This document shows positions 52,371 to 59,776 of a stretch of 64,000 nucleotides of DNA, piece after piece. Below the pieces are notes generated by a model. It was not told the DNA's origin. It searched no databases and saw nothing but the letters and a program-made list of their open reading frames with translations. The DNA is from Unio delphinus (Eukaryota; Mollusca; Bivalvia; Unionida; Unionidae). The number at the start of each line of letters is the position of its first letter. The first letter of the stretch is position 1. Both the position numbers and the translations under genes were made by a program. The stretch lies in contig JAQISU010000003.1 in the NCBI GenBank assembly GCA_029339505.1, positions 21,271,001 to 21,335,000 on the forward strand, written 5' to 3'.

Positions 52371-53013
52371 CATTCATTTTTTCACCACCGAAAATCCTGA
52401 AACCAAAGCCAGTATCGTGGAACGTTTTCAACGTACCTTGAAAGAACGCATGTGGAAATATTTTACGCATCAACACACTCTCAAATACATCGACGTCTTA
52501 CCGCACTTAGTCCAAGCCTACAATCAATCTTACCATAGAAGCATTGGACGTTCCCCACAAGAGGTGACACCTGACAACGAAGTAACTGTTTTTGAGCGTC
52601 TGTTTGGTACGTCCCGAACGAGGGCTGTCCCCAACAAAGGTGGAGAAGTGTTAACCCCGGGAGATTGGGTACGCATTGGTAAAACCAAACGCACTTTCGA
52701 CAAAGGTTACTTACCCAATTGGACTACCGAATTGTTTCGTGTTACTGAACGAGTGCGTGGCCGTCATCCTACCGTCTATAAATTGGAAGACATGAACGGA
52801 GAAGTATTAAAAGGAACGTTTTACTTGCCTGAGTTACAACGTGTCACCAAAAAAGAAGACGACGTGTACGACATTGAAAGCATTCTCGAACGAAGAACTC
52901 GTAAAGTAGGAAAACGACGTGTCAAAGAAGTCAAAGTACGTTGGAAAGGATATCCTCCTAGTTTTGATTCTTGGATTGACGCTGCCCAAGTCATCGACTA
53001 TAAAAAGAAGTGA
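52371..53013 (+). pseudogene. int: Integrase, C-terminal part with chromodomain
   Basis: Continues in the shifted frame: catalytic Glu in IVERFQRTLKERM, then the AYNQSYHRSIGRSPQE block, an SH3-like DNA-binding region (LTPGDWVRIGK) and a C-terminal chromodomain (YDIESILERR ... VKVRWKGYPPSFDSWI). The chromodomain, which reads methylated histone tails in chromoviral integrases, may steer insertion. Apart from the one-base shift the reading frame is clean. Confidence 0.92.
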
Positions 53014-53018
53014 CCATC

Positions 53019-53438
53019 ATGCCCTTCAATACAGCTTCGGCAACCACAGTGACTTCTCCTTCACCCACGTCATCTCTGCAAGATTTACAAAAGCAACCCT
53101 TGTGGGTGTGGTGTGGAGAACGTGTCCCTAAAACCCAAATCGTCTTTTTCTGTCAAATCTTTGTGGTGTATTGTGTTATCGGTGCAGCCATTGCTAATTT
53201 GAGTTTGCAACAAGGAGACAAACAATTGTGGACCATTTTACTCAGCAGTTGCATCGGGTATCTTCTTCCCAATCCTTCCCTGAAATACTCTTACAACGGG
53301 AACAACAATAACACTATTGGGAGCCTTGCGGCCAACGTTAGTCCTTCTCCTGACAGTCACCCTTCCAATCACAATCCTCTTTTAGACACTCCTTTAACCT
53401 CGAGTGACTCCTCGGACAGAACAACATTGGAATTATGA
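53019..53438 (+). CDS. Two-helix membrane protein conserved in Polintons
   Basis: 139 aa from the ATG at 53019 (the frame extends 5' only with GTG). Two adjacent hydrophobic segments (IVFFCQIFVVYCVIGAAIAN and LWTILLSSCIGYLLPNPSLK) form a hairpin. The tail is Ser/Pro/Asn-rich. The LLSSCIGYLLPNPSLK ending is one I know from small proteins next to Polinton capsid genes. Its stop overlaps the next start (ATGA), implying translational coupling or a shared transcript. Confidence 0.75.
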   Translation: MPFNTASATTVTSPSPTSSLQDLQKQPLWVWCGERVPKTQIVFFCQIFVVYCVIGAAIANLSLQQGDKQLWTILLSSCIGYLLPNPSLKYSYNGNNNNTIGSLAANVSPSPDSHPSNHNPLLDTPLTSSDSSDRTTLEL

Positions 53439-54376
53439 ACAACACTATTAACCAATTTTACTTAACGTTACCCAGTGACAGTTCCATGGAGGTGTTTCCT
53501 AACAACACGTTGTGCTGTTACACGGCTAAATTACCTCAAACCATGCATTTGGATCAAGATGATCATTGGGAAGTAGCTTTAGTGGAAATAATACACCCGA
53601 CACAAATCAAAAACATCGTCGAAAATCAAAACACTTTTACAGTTGAAGTGTATGACGAGCAATTGCAAAAAGCCTTAGACGCACGAGGTAAAGGTGGCGA
53701 AAAGAAATCAGATGGACCCAAAACTAATGTCCTGTCCACTCATAAGTTCGTCATTCCTCCAGGTTATTATTTCAGTGGTCAACATTTAGTGAATACGATT
53801 GTAACCAGGTTCAATGTTATGTTTGGTAAAGCCATGGAGTCCTTTGCAAACTCAAAAAACCCAAAAAGTGTGACCATTGAGTACTATTCAGTGTCTCGTC
53901 GACTCATGATGACATTTTCAGAGGAGAAAATGATGGCCATTACTTTTTGTCCTGAATTGTTTGATATTTTAGGTGGAGACCTCAAGATGCTCCCGAACAA
54001 AAAGCAAATACCAGGCATAACCAGTAACTCGGATTTTGCAAAATATTTTCGATTCCCTATTGAATTGAACCAAGGTCTCAACTTGATGTTTGTGTACTCC
54101 GATGTGGCAGAGTACAACGTGGTAGGACACACCTCTGCACCGTTACTGCGTGTCATTCCTTTCAAAGTGGATTCTGACACTACCGATAAAGAGGAAGGTG
54201 GAAATACCAATCACGTTCACCGTGAATTTGTACATCCTCATTATTTACCCGTCAGTAAGTCGTATTTCGACAGTGTCAACATTTCTATAAAAGGAGAACT
54301 AGGACAAAATATTCCATTTACCAAAGGGAAAGTCACAGTGAAACTCCATTTTCAAAAACGATTCTCCAACAACTGA
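53435..54376 (+). CDS. Minor capsid (penton-like) protein
   Basis: 313 aa. The N-terminus FYLTLPSDSSMEVFPNNTL and LPQTMHLDQDDHWEVALVEI is the hallmark of Polinton/adintovirus minor capsid proteins, predicted to form a single jelly-roll at icosahedral vertices. Beta-rich throughout, with no signal or membrane segment. It sits directly before the pVI-like and major capsid genes, the usual order. Confidence 0.88.
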   Translation: MNNTINQFYLTLPSDSSMEVFPNNTLCCYTAKLPQTMHLDQDDHWEVALVEIIHPTQIKNIVENQNTFTVEVYDEQLQKALDARGKGGEKKSDGPKTNVLSTHKFVIPPGYYFSGQHLVNTIVTRFNVMFGKAMESFANSKNPKSVTIEYYSVSRRLMMTFSEEKMMAITFCPELFDILGGDLKMLPNKKQIPGITSNSDFAKYFRFPIELNQGLNLMFVYSDVAEYNVVGHTSAPLLRVIPFKVDSDTTDKEEGGNTNHVHREFVHPHYLPVSKSYFDSVNISIKGELGQNIPFTKGKVTVKLHFQKRFSNN

Positions 54377-54383
54377 AAAAGTG

Positions 54384-54824
54384 ATGTATCCTGTGTACCG
54401 AGGAGTCACTCGACAACGAGGACATGGCTTAGGAGATATGTTTAAATCAGCCTTTCGTTCCGTGGTCCCTGTTTTGAAACCGATGGTGACACGAGGATTG
54501 CACGCCTTAAAAGATGCCGCATTGACTCACGGCAAAGATTTTCTTCACAATGTTCTCATTGACAAACAAAACCCAAAAGAAGCTTTTTTGAGAGCAGGCA
54601 AAAATGTCTTACTTCAAACGGGTAAAGAGATTTTGGGTCGACGAGAAAGTCCTATAAATGCCCTGAACGGTACCGAGTCTGACATTCCTGCTTCCCTGAC
54701 GACACAGCAAGGACAAGGTAGAAAGCGACGACGAAGGCACAATTTCAAAAGTCTCCGTACCTCTAAAGTGAGAAAGACGAAGAAAAAAAGAACCGCTCGA
54801 GACTTAGACATTTTTGATTATTAA
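54384..54824 (+). CDS. pVI-like / minor virion protein
   Basis: 146 aa. N-terminal YRGVTRQRGHGLGDMFKSAF, then an amphipathic region (VVPVLKPMVTRGLHALKDAA) and a strongly basic C-terminus (GRKRRRRHNFK, VRKTKKKR). Polinton proteins of this layout sit between the two capsid genes and are compared with adenovirus pVI, which links hexon to membrane disruption. The comparison is by position and style only. Confidence 0.7.
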   Translation: MYPVYRGVTRQRGHGLGDMFKSAFRSVVPVLKPMVTRGLHALKDAALTHGKDFLHNVLIDKQNPKEAFLRAGKNVLLQTGKEILGRRESPINALNGTESDIPASLTTQQGQGRKRRRRHNFKSLRTSKVRKTKKKRTARDLDIFDY

Positions 54825-54851
54825 AAGTGAAGAAAAAAACATAAAGAAAAA

Positions 54852-56207
54852 ATGATGCACCAAGAATCTTGTGCCTGTTCCAAGTCGGAACTAGATCTCT
54901 TTGCCATGCCACCCACCATGACAACCATGCAAGAAGCCCAATGGGTCGAATTTCATCCCGTCTCCTCTTTGACGGATTCAGCTCCCATCGAGTTTGAAAT
55001 CAAAGGACAACCCGAAGATTACATCGATCTCAACAACAGTTACTTGTATTTGAAAGTGAAAGTGAGTAGAACGGACAACACCGATCCAGCAGCCGATGCC
55101 CAAGTAGCTCCCGTCAACAATTTCATGCATTCTTTGTTCAGCGAAGTGGATTTGTACATGAATAACAAACTGATCAGCAGTAGCACGGATACTTACCCTT
55201 ACCGAGCGTACCTCGAAAATCTCTTGACGTACGGAAAAGAAGCCAAGAACACTCATTTAGATGCTTGTGTGGTATGGAAACCTGACACCGCAGGTGAGAA
55301 TACATTTAACGACACAGCCTTGTCCGTAGCAGCAGCAGCTGCTGAGGGCGTCAATCCTGCCATTCCTGCCAATCCTCACAATGTGGGTTTTAACGAGCGT
55401 CGAAAGAAAATTCTGCGAGGACGTAGTTTAGAACTGTTCGATCGTTTGCATTTGGACATGTGGTTTCAAGAGAAGTATTTGCTGAACGGAGTAGATATTC
55501 GCTTGAGACTGAATCGTAGCAGTGCTGCTTTCCATTTGATGGCTGATGCCAACACATACAAAACCATCATCCAAGAAGCCAGGTTATACGTGCGTCGTGT
55601 GGAAGTGTTACCTAAAGTGGGAAATGATATCAGTCATACTTTGAGCAGAACGACAGCCAAGTATCCGATACGACGCGTGGAAGTAAAAACGTTCACCATT
55701 GCCAAGGACCTTAGATCCAAGATCGAAGATCATCTGTTCCAAGGACAGTTACCCAAACGTTTATTCATCGGTATCGTCAGCAATGCAGCCTTCAACGGTG
55801 CCCACAATATCAATCCTTTCCAGTTTAAGCACTGCGGAGTAACCAAAATCGAAGTCAGTCGCGATGGCAAAACTTTGTGTACCAGACCTTTCGAACCCAA
55901 CTTTGCCGCGAAGAATTACTTGAGGTCGTACTTGTCACTGTACGAAGCCACAGGACAGTTAGGAACCAACACCAGTCACGGTATTTCCTACGAAGATTAT
56001 GCAGGAGGTTACACGTTGTGGGCTTTTGATTTCACTCCAGACCAAGGCAGTGACGAGGGACATTTCCACCCTATAAAATCTGGGCAACTGCGTGTGGAAC
56101 TTCAGTTTGCAGAGACTCTTCCCGAAACGGTGAATGTCATTCTGTATGCTGAATTCGATAATACCATAGAAATCAACAGTTTGAGAGAAGTCATTCTAGA
56201 CTATTAG
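54852..56207 (+). CDS. Major capsid protein (double jelly-roll hexon)
   Basis: 451 aa. IEFEIKGQPEDYIDLNNSYLYLKVKV, MHSLFSEVDLYMNNKLIS, YPYRAYLENLLTYG and the C-terminal region (GQLRVELQFAETLPETVNVILYAEF) are the conserved blocks of Polinton/adintovirus major capsid proteins. The family predicts two eight-stranded jelly-rolls forming pseudo-hexagonal trimers. Complete, with no frame break. An alternative start one codon later (54855) is possible. Confidence 0.95.
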   Translation: MMHQESCACSKSELDLFAMPPTMTTMQEAQWVEFHPVSSLTDSAPIEFEIKGQPEDYIDLNNSYLYLKVKVSRTDNTDPAADAQVAPVNNFMHSLFSEVDLYMNNKLISSSTDTYPYRAYLENLLTYGKEAKNTHLDACVVWKPDTAGENTFNDTALSVAAAAAEGVNPAIPANPHNVGFNERRKKILRGRSLELFDRLHLDMWFQEKYLLNGVDIRLRLNRSSAAFHLMADANTYKTIIQEARLYVRRVEVLPKVGNDISHTLSRTTAKYPIRRVEVKTFTIAKDLRSKIEDHLFQGQLPKRLFIGIVSNAAFNGAHNINPFQFKHCGVTKIEVSRDGKTLCTRPFEPNFAAKNYLRSYLSLYEATGQLGTNTSHGISYEDYAGGYTLWAFDFTPDQGSDEGHFHPIKSGQLRVELQFAETLPETVNVILYAEFDNTIEINSLREVILDY

Positions 56208-56212
56208 ACACT

Positions 56213-56710
56213 ATGGAAGACCCTTGTCCTTCTTTGAATAGTGGAGAATCCATGGAATGGGAGGTTACAGAAAAAGCAGATCCCCAAGACCTAAAAGAAG
56301 AAGTAGTGATCATGCAATCCAGATGGCCAGAACAGGAACAACAGTTAGTGGCTTGTTTTGCACAACACTTGGAAGCTAAAATGAGGGACATGATTAAAAA
56401 AGATTGTTATGGATGTCAAATGGATCATCCCAGTCAAATTCAACACGATAAATGTATGATGATGAGTCAAGAAGAAAAATTGGACGATTATCTGAACGAA
56501 GCTTGGAGTCTCATCTCCGAAGAAGACGTGTTACTTCAGTGGTATAAAGGCTTACGTGATCATTCCTCTCCTCCATTGTTTGCTCGAGAAATCGATCGCA
56601 TCGAAGCTCTCTTGGCCAAAAGTAAAGAGACGAAGCAAACCATTAGTTACTTGTCAGACCGTTTCAAGCAAAAAGTCTGGATTGAATTGATGACTTATCA
56701 TCATCTGTGA
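56213..56710 (+). CDS. Conserved Polinton protein with CYGCQMDHPSQ motif
   Basis: 165 aa, beginning 6 nt after the capsid gene. The core motif CYGCQMDHPSQIQHDKC gives C-x2-C ... H ... H ... C, which could bind zinc. I recognise it from uncharacterised proteins encoded beside Polinton capsid genes. The rest is helical and acidic. Function unknown. Confidence 0.7.
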   Translation: MEDPCPSLNSGESMEWEVTEKADPQDLKEEVVIMQSRWPEQEQQLVACFAQHLEAKMRDMIKKDCYGCQMDHPSQIQHDKCMMMSQEEKLDDYLNEAWSLISEEDVLLQWYKGLRDHSSPPLFAREIDRIEALLAKSKETKQTISYLSDRFKQKVWIELMTYHHL

Positions 56711-56745
56711 AGAAAGGAGAAAAAAACAAGGCTACACAACAAAAA

Positions 56746-56928
56746 ATGGATACTTGGGAACTTTATTATCTTTTGAACCGTAGTTCGTACACTGCTTCTT
56801 GGAATCCTGTGGTGTGTGCTAAAGATGAACTACCTCATCGCAAACCTCAAGAGAATCAAGCTTATGTCATCAACACAGATGACAGTCATCTTCCAGGAAC
56901 TCACTGGGTAGCTGTCTACTTTTTTTGA
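56746..56928 (+). pseudogene. Adenain-like cysteine protease, N-terminal fragment
   Basis: 60 aa from the ATG at 56746. AYVINTDDSHLPGTHWVAVYF contains the catalytic His (GTHW) of adenain/Ulp1-type maturation proteases. The chain stops at 56926-56928, after a T-run (56920-56926). A one-base change in that run would extend it only about a dozen codons, so the acidic partner and the catalytic Cys are absent. A normal Polinton protease is about three times longer. Without it, core precursors with GG sites could not be processed by this copy. Confidence 0.82.
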
Positions 56929-56945
56929 CTCATCCTACTACGAAG

Positions 56946-57308
56946 ATGTGCTCAAGACTAGCTAAGCTGAACGAAGCTTATGTCACTCTGCATCGTATCA
57001 GACACAATCTGATGCCAAAGCCTGAAGAGATTGAGAATGTGAGAATGCTACAAGAAACGGAAGACCTCATAGAAGAACTCTTCAGAGAGGAAATTCAAAA
57101 AGAGAAAGAAGAATGGACTGAGAAGTATCGACTTCAAAAGCAGCAGAGAGAGCAGAGAGAACAGCAGCAGCAGCAACAGCAACAACAGCAGCAGGAACCA
57201 GACAGAAGTTTTGTCGACTGTCGTGTGGACACGAAAGAGTTCTCTTTCTCTTTCCGAAGAAGCAGACCCTATCGTGTAGCCAAACGAGGACGCAATCTTA
57301 GACGATAA
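56946..57308 (+). CDS. Coiled-coil poly-Gln accessory protein
   Basis: 120 aa from the ATG at 56946. A helical coiled coil (LQETEDLIEELFREEIQKEKEEW), a Gln tract (about 11 Gln) and a basic C-terminus (RRSRPYRVAKRGRNLRR). Unrecognised. It lies just downstream of the broken protease and ends 40 nt before a histone-like hairpin, as do the other peripheral genes. Confidence 0.7.
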   Translation: MCSRLAKLNEAYVTLHRIRHNLMPKPEEIENVRMLQETEDLIEELFREEIQKEKEEWTEKYRLQKQQREQREQQQQQQQQQQQEPDRSFVDCRVDTKEFSFSFRRSRPYRVAKRGRNLRR

Positions 57309-57348
57309 AAGATTGCCATCCTTCCTCGTACACACAAACACAAAAAAC

Positions 57349-57364
57349 AGCCCTTTTCAGGGCT
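57349..57364 (+). terminator. Histone-like 3' stem-loop, copy 3
   Basis: AGCCCTTTTCAGGGCT with a perfect 6-bp stem, A-rich 5' flank (AAAAAAC) and ACCCA 3' flank, the canonical histone form. CGAAAAGAATT follows 12 nt after the stem. Confidence 0.92.
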
Positions 57365-57539
57365 ACCCAATATTCTCGAAAAGAATTAATCATTCAATTT
57401 GCTTATGGTATGTGAGGAAGTTAGAAAAAAATTAGAAGTGAGTCTATAATCACTATCTCATTTTACTTTTGTTTTGAAGTGCGTCTATAAGCACAACGTA
57501 TTTTTTTTAAAATAACTTGTTCAATTTATAATTAATATG

Positions 57540-57666
57540 AGTCAAGTATAAAAGTGAGAGTATTTTCCATCACGTCAGCGTGTTTTTTGGTAATGATAGG
57601 GATAATGTAAGTTTTTTGGATCTAGGGGGTGTTTTCCATCACGTCCGCGCTTGAACTATATATAAA
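57540..57666 (+). promoter_or_regulatory. Promoter region with duplicated CACGTC box and TATA
   Basis: TTTTCCATCACGTCAGCGTG (57563-57582) and GTTTTCCATCACGTCCGCGC (57631-57650) are diverged copies of one box. The second is followed by TATATATAAAG at 57657, about 50 bp before the ATG at 57713. An additional TATAAAAG lies at 57548. The GGGGGTGTTT...CACGTCCG...TATATATA arrangement recurs at 58760. Confidence 0.72.
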
Positions 57667-57712
57667 GAAGCACTCGTCAGTCTGGCTACCCATCGTTGGC
57701 GCATCAAAGAAG

Positions 57713-58189
57713 ATGAGCAGAGTTCAAAAGTTAAGAGAGCTTCAAATGCATCTGGAGAATGCTAGACGTCTCCTGGACGAGCTGGCAATGGAGGCCAAAG
57801 AAGAAGAGACCAGAATTAAAGAAGAGGAGGAGAGGAAAAAGAAAGAAGAGGAGAAGGAAATGAAAATGTCAATTTTGCCTCACCCCATGATGAGGCAAAC
57901 TAGTCAAGTTAAACCTATGGTGAGGACACCTTCACCAGAACCAGTTCGTCCACTACAGGCACAGACCCCAACGCAACAACCACAGTCTCAGCCGCAACAA
58001 TCACAGCCTCATCCACGGTTGCGGAATAGAGGAAGAAATGAAGAGACTTTCACTATCCCTCAAACAGAAGATTGGGATAGTGAAGCCACTCATTCTCCCT
58101 CTGCGCTCCCAATCACAAGAGTGAATTGGGAGAATGATTGGAGTAGGAGATGTGTGTGTGGGGCTAGACCTGGGAGATGCCAGCATTAA
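57713..58189 (+). CDS. Coiled-coil, Pro/Gln-rich accessory protein
   Basis: 158 aa from the ATG at 57713, downstream of the TATA. A charged coiled coil (LQMHLENARRLLDELAMEAK then a Glu/Lys run), a Pro/Gln region (QTPTQQPQSQPQQSQ), and an end with three Cys (RRCVCGARPGRCQH). Unrecognised. The histone-like hairpin starts 28 nt after the stop. Could be a nuclear regulator; no direct evidence. Confidence 0.7.
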   Translation: MSRVQKLRELQMHLENARRLLDELAMEAKEEETRIKEEEERKKKEEEKEMKMSILPHPMMRQTSQVKPMVRTPSPEPVRPLQAQTPTQQPQSQPQQSQPHPRLRNRGRNEETFTIPQTEDWDSEATHSPSALPITRVNWENDWSRRCVCGARPGRCQH

Positions 58190-58217
58190 CCAGGTGCATT
58201 TTGAAGTTTAAAAAAAC

Positions 58218-58233
58218 AGTCCTTCTCAGGGCT
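58218..58233 (+). terminator. Histone-like 3' stem-loop, copy 4
   Basis: AGTCCTTCTCAGGGCT: a 6-bp stem with one G-U pair, TCTC loop, 5' AAAAAAC and 3' ACCCA. AGAAAAGAAATAC follows 12 nt after the stem. Confidence 0.9.
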
Positions 58234-58317
58234 ACCCAAATGTCTAGAAAAGAAATACTATGTCAATTGCCAATGGGTGTGAGAGAGGAGTAGTGTGATT
58301 ATAAACACTGACTCTAT

Positions 58318-58450
58318 TTAGATAGTATATGGTGTGATTTTGGATAGTATATGATAGGGTGTGTTTTTGGCTGCTTCCCCGTGTGTGTGTGTGGTTAGTA
58401 TAGGGTGTGATTTTGGATAGTATACAGTATGGTTTGTTTTGGCTACTTCC

Positions 58451-58484
<34 letters not shown>

Positions 58485-58541
58485 TTAGTATAGGGTGTGA
58501 TTTTGGATAGTAAATAATAGGGTGTGTTTTTAGCTGCTTCC

Positions 58542-58613
<72 letters not shown>

Positions 58614-58755
58614 ATAGTATACAGTGTGATTTGGGATAGTAAATAATAGGGTGTGTTTTGGCTGCTTCACCGTGTGTGTGTGTGTGGATAGTATATAATG
58701 TGATTTGGGATAGTATATAATATGATTTGTGAATAGTATATAATATGAAAAGTGA
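58318..58755. repeat. GT-rich tandem array inside the Polinton
   Basis: About five units combining (GT)n tracts of different length with GGATAGTATATAATGTGATT and GGCTGCTTCCCC. The open frames with His-Thr runs on the other strand are artefacts of it. Confidence 0.9.
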
Positions 58756-58759
58756 ATGT

Positions 58760-58802
58760 AGGGGGTGTTTACTTTCACGTCCGTGCTTAAGATATATATA
58801 CG
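58760..58802 (+). promoter_or_regulatory. Promoter with conserved CACGTCCG box and TATA
   Basis: GGGGGTGTTTACTTTCACGTC then CGTGCTTAAGATATATATACG. Matches 57624-57666 in order and spacing. The ATG is at 58846. Confidence 0.75.
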
Positions 58803-58845
58803 CAATCGTCGGTCCTTGGAGCCATTCAATTTTGAACACATCAAG

Positions 58846-59421
58846 ATGAATTTTGAATTGTTTATCCAACTCCGAGACAGCTGGTTTGGGATCCTTGATG
58901 CAGAATATGAAGTGGAAAGACTTGAGGAAGAATTTCAAAGTAACCATGGCTTTGTAAGCCAACTGAAATTAGCAAGAGATCTATTAGAAGGTATGATAGA
59001 GGAGGAAGACCAGAAATTAAGAAGACGTATTAAAAGAAAATATATAAGAATAGGGGATTTGAAGCAGGCACTTGATCATGTCATCAAAGTCAGGTGCTTT
59101 CTAGAAGAAACATTACATCTCATAGAGTGGGAATATGTGCAGTGGGGTCTAGACAGGCTAAAGAAAGCAGAAGCAATGATGAGAATGGTGATGGAAGAAC
59201 AGGTGATCCAGATTAAAGAAAACTGGTCTAAGGAGAGAAAGGAAAAAAAGAACAAAAGGAAGAAAGAGGACTTTGATCTACTCAATCTAAGATGGATGAG
59301 AGTTCAGGAAAAGTTTCGAGCTATGGGACATCCTGACTGGATTCCCGAGGACGAAAAGAAGAAGAAGAAAACGGGAATCATTGGTAAACTTAAAAGGTGG
59401 TGGAACAACGACAGAAAATAA
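58846..59421 (+). CDS. Helical, basic accessory protein, outward-facing right terminal gene
   Basis: 191 aa from the ATG at 58846. Almost entirely alpha-helical by composition, with several coiled-coil segments (LDAEYEVERLEEEFQS, LIEWEYVQWGLDRLKKAE), a Lys-rich stretch and the end KLKRWWNNDRK. Unrecognised. The stop is 20 nt before the histone-like hairpin at the right inverted repeat, mirroring the arrangement at the left end. Confidence 0.72.
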   Translation: MNFELFIQLRDSWFGILDAEYEVERLEEEFQSNHGFVSQLKLARDLLEGMIEEEDQKLRRRIKRKYIRIGDLKQALDHVIKVRCFLEETLHLIEWEYVQWGLDRLKKAEAMMRMVMEEQVIQIKENWSKERKEKKNKRKKEDFDLLNLRWMRVQEKFRAMGHPDWIPEDEKKKKKTGIIGKLKRWWNNDRK

Positions 59422-59441
59422 AAGAAGAAGAAGTATCCAAA

Positions 59442-59457
59442 GGCCCTTTTCAGGGCC
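59442..59457 (+). terminator. Histone-like 3' stem-loop, copy 5 (right TIR edge)
   Basis: GGCCCTTTTCAGGGCC: a perfect 6-bp stem and TTTC loop, with CCAAA before and ACTCA after. CGAAAAGATAG follows 12 nt after the stem. Most of it lies within the right terminal inverted repeat. Confidence 0.92.
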
Positions 59458-59770
59458 ACTCATAGGTCTCGAAAAGATAGTAACTTTCTTTGCCGCCCTT
59501 TTTTTTCCCTTGTCCCTATATAGGCCCACCCTGTTCCATTTCCCTTGACGCTATATAGGCCCACCCTGTTCCATTTCCCTTGACGCTATATAGGCCCACC
59601 CTGTTCCATTTCCCTTGACCCTATAGTGCCCCAAGCTGTTTTGACCCTATAGTGCCCCAAGCTGTTTTTGACTGGATTTTCCCTTGACCCTATAAATCTT
59701 GACCCTATAGTGCCCCAAGCTGTTTTTGACTGGGTTTTCCATAGACCCTATAGTGCCCCCTATTACTACT
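59445..59770 (-). repeat. Polinton right terminal inverted repeat
   Basis: Inverted copy of 39785-40110, with the same three 35-bp units and the same terminal motif. The target duplication CTGCAG follows at 59771-59776. Confidence 0.97.
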
Positions 59771-59776
59771 CTGCAG
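59771..59776. repeat. Target site duplication, right (CTGCAG)
   Basis: Exact copy of 39779-39784. Confidence 0.92.

Larger units (their letters stand above)
39785..59770 (+). mobile_element. Polinton/Maverick (adintovirus-like) DNA element, near full length
   Basis: 19,986 bp bounded by 326-bp inverted repeats beginning AGTAGTAATAGG and ending in its complement, flanked by CTGCAG. It encodes the full Polinton set: protein-primed DNA polymerase B, retroviral-type integrase, A32-like packaging ATPase, double-jelly-roll major capsid, single-jelly-roll minor capsid and adenain-type protease (truncated). It also encodes accessory proteins including a BIR protein. Genes are dense, intron-free and mostly on the + strand, with individual TATA boxes. 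The two inverted repeats agree by eye along their length, suggesting recent insertion. The integrase frameshift and the short protease suggest that this copy is not autonomous, unless the integrase shift is an assembly error. Confidence 0.98.

Noticed and set aside
52350..52372. Programmed -1 ribosomal frameshift in the integrase
   Set aside because: The downstream frame requires +1, not -1, and no stimulatory structure is obvious; an indel is simpler.
58318..58962. Long minus-strand open frames with His-Thr repeats
   Set aside because: They are translations of GT microsatellites and overlap the promoter and start of a supported plus-strand gene.
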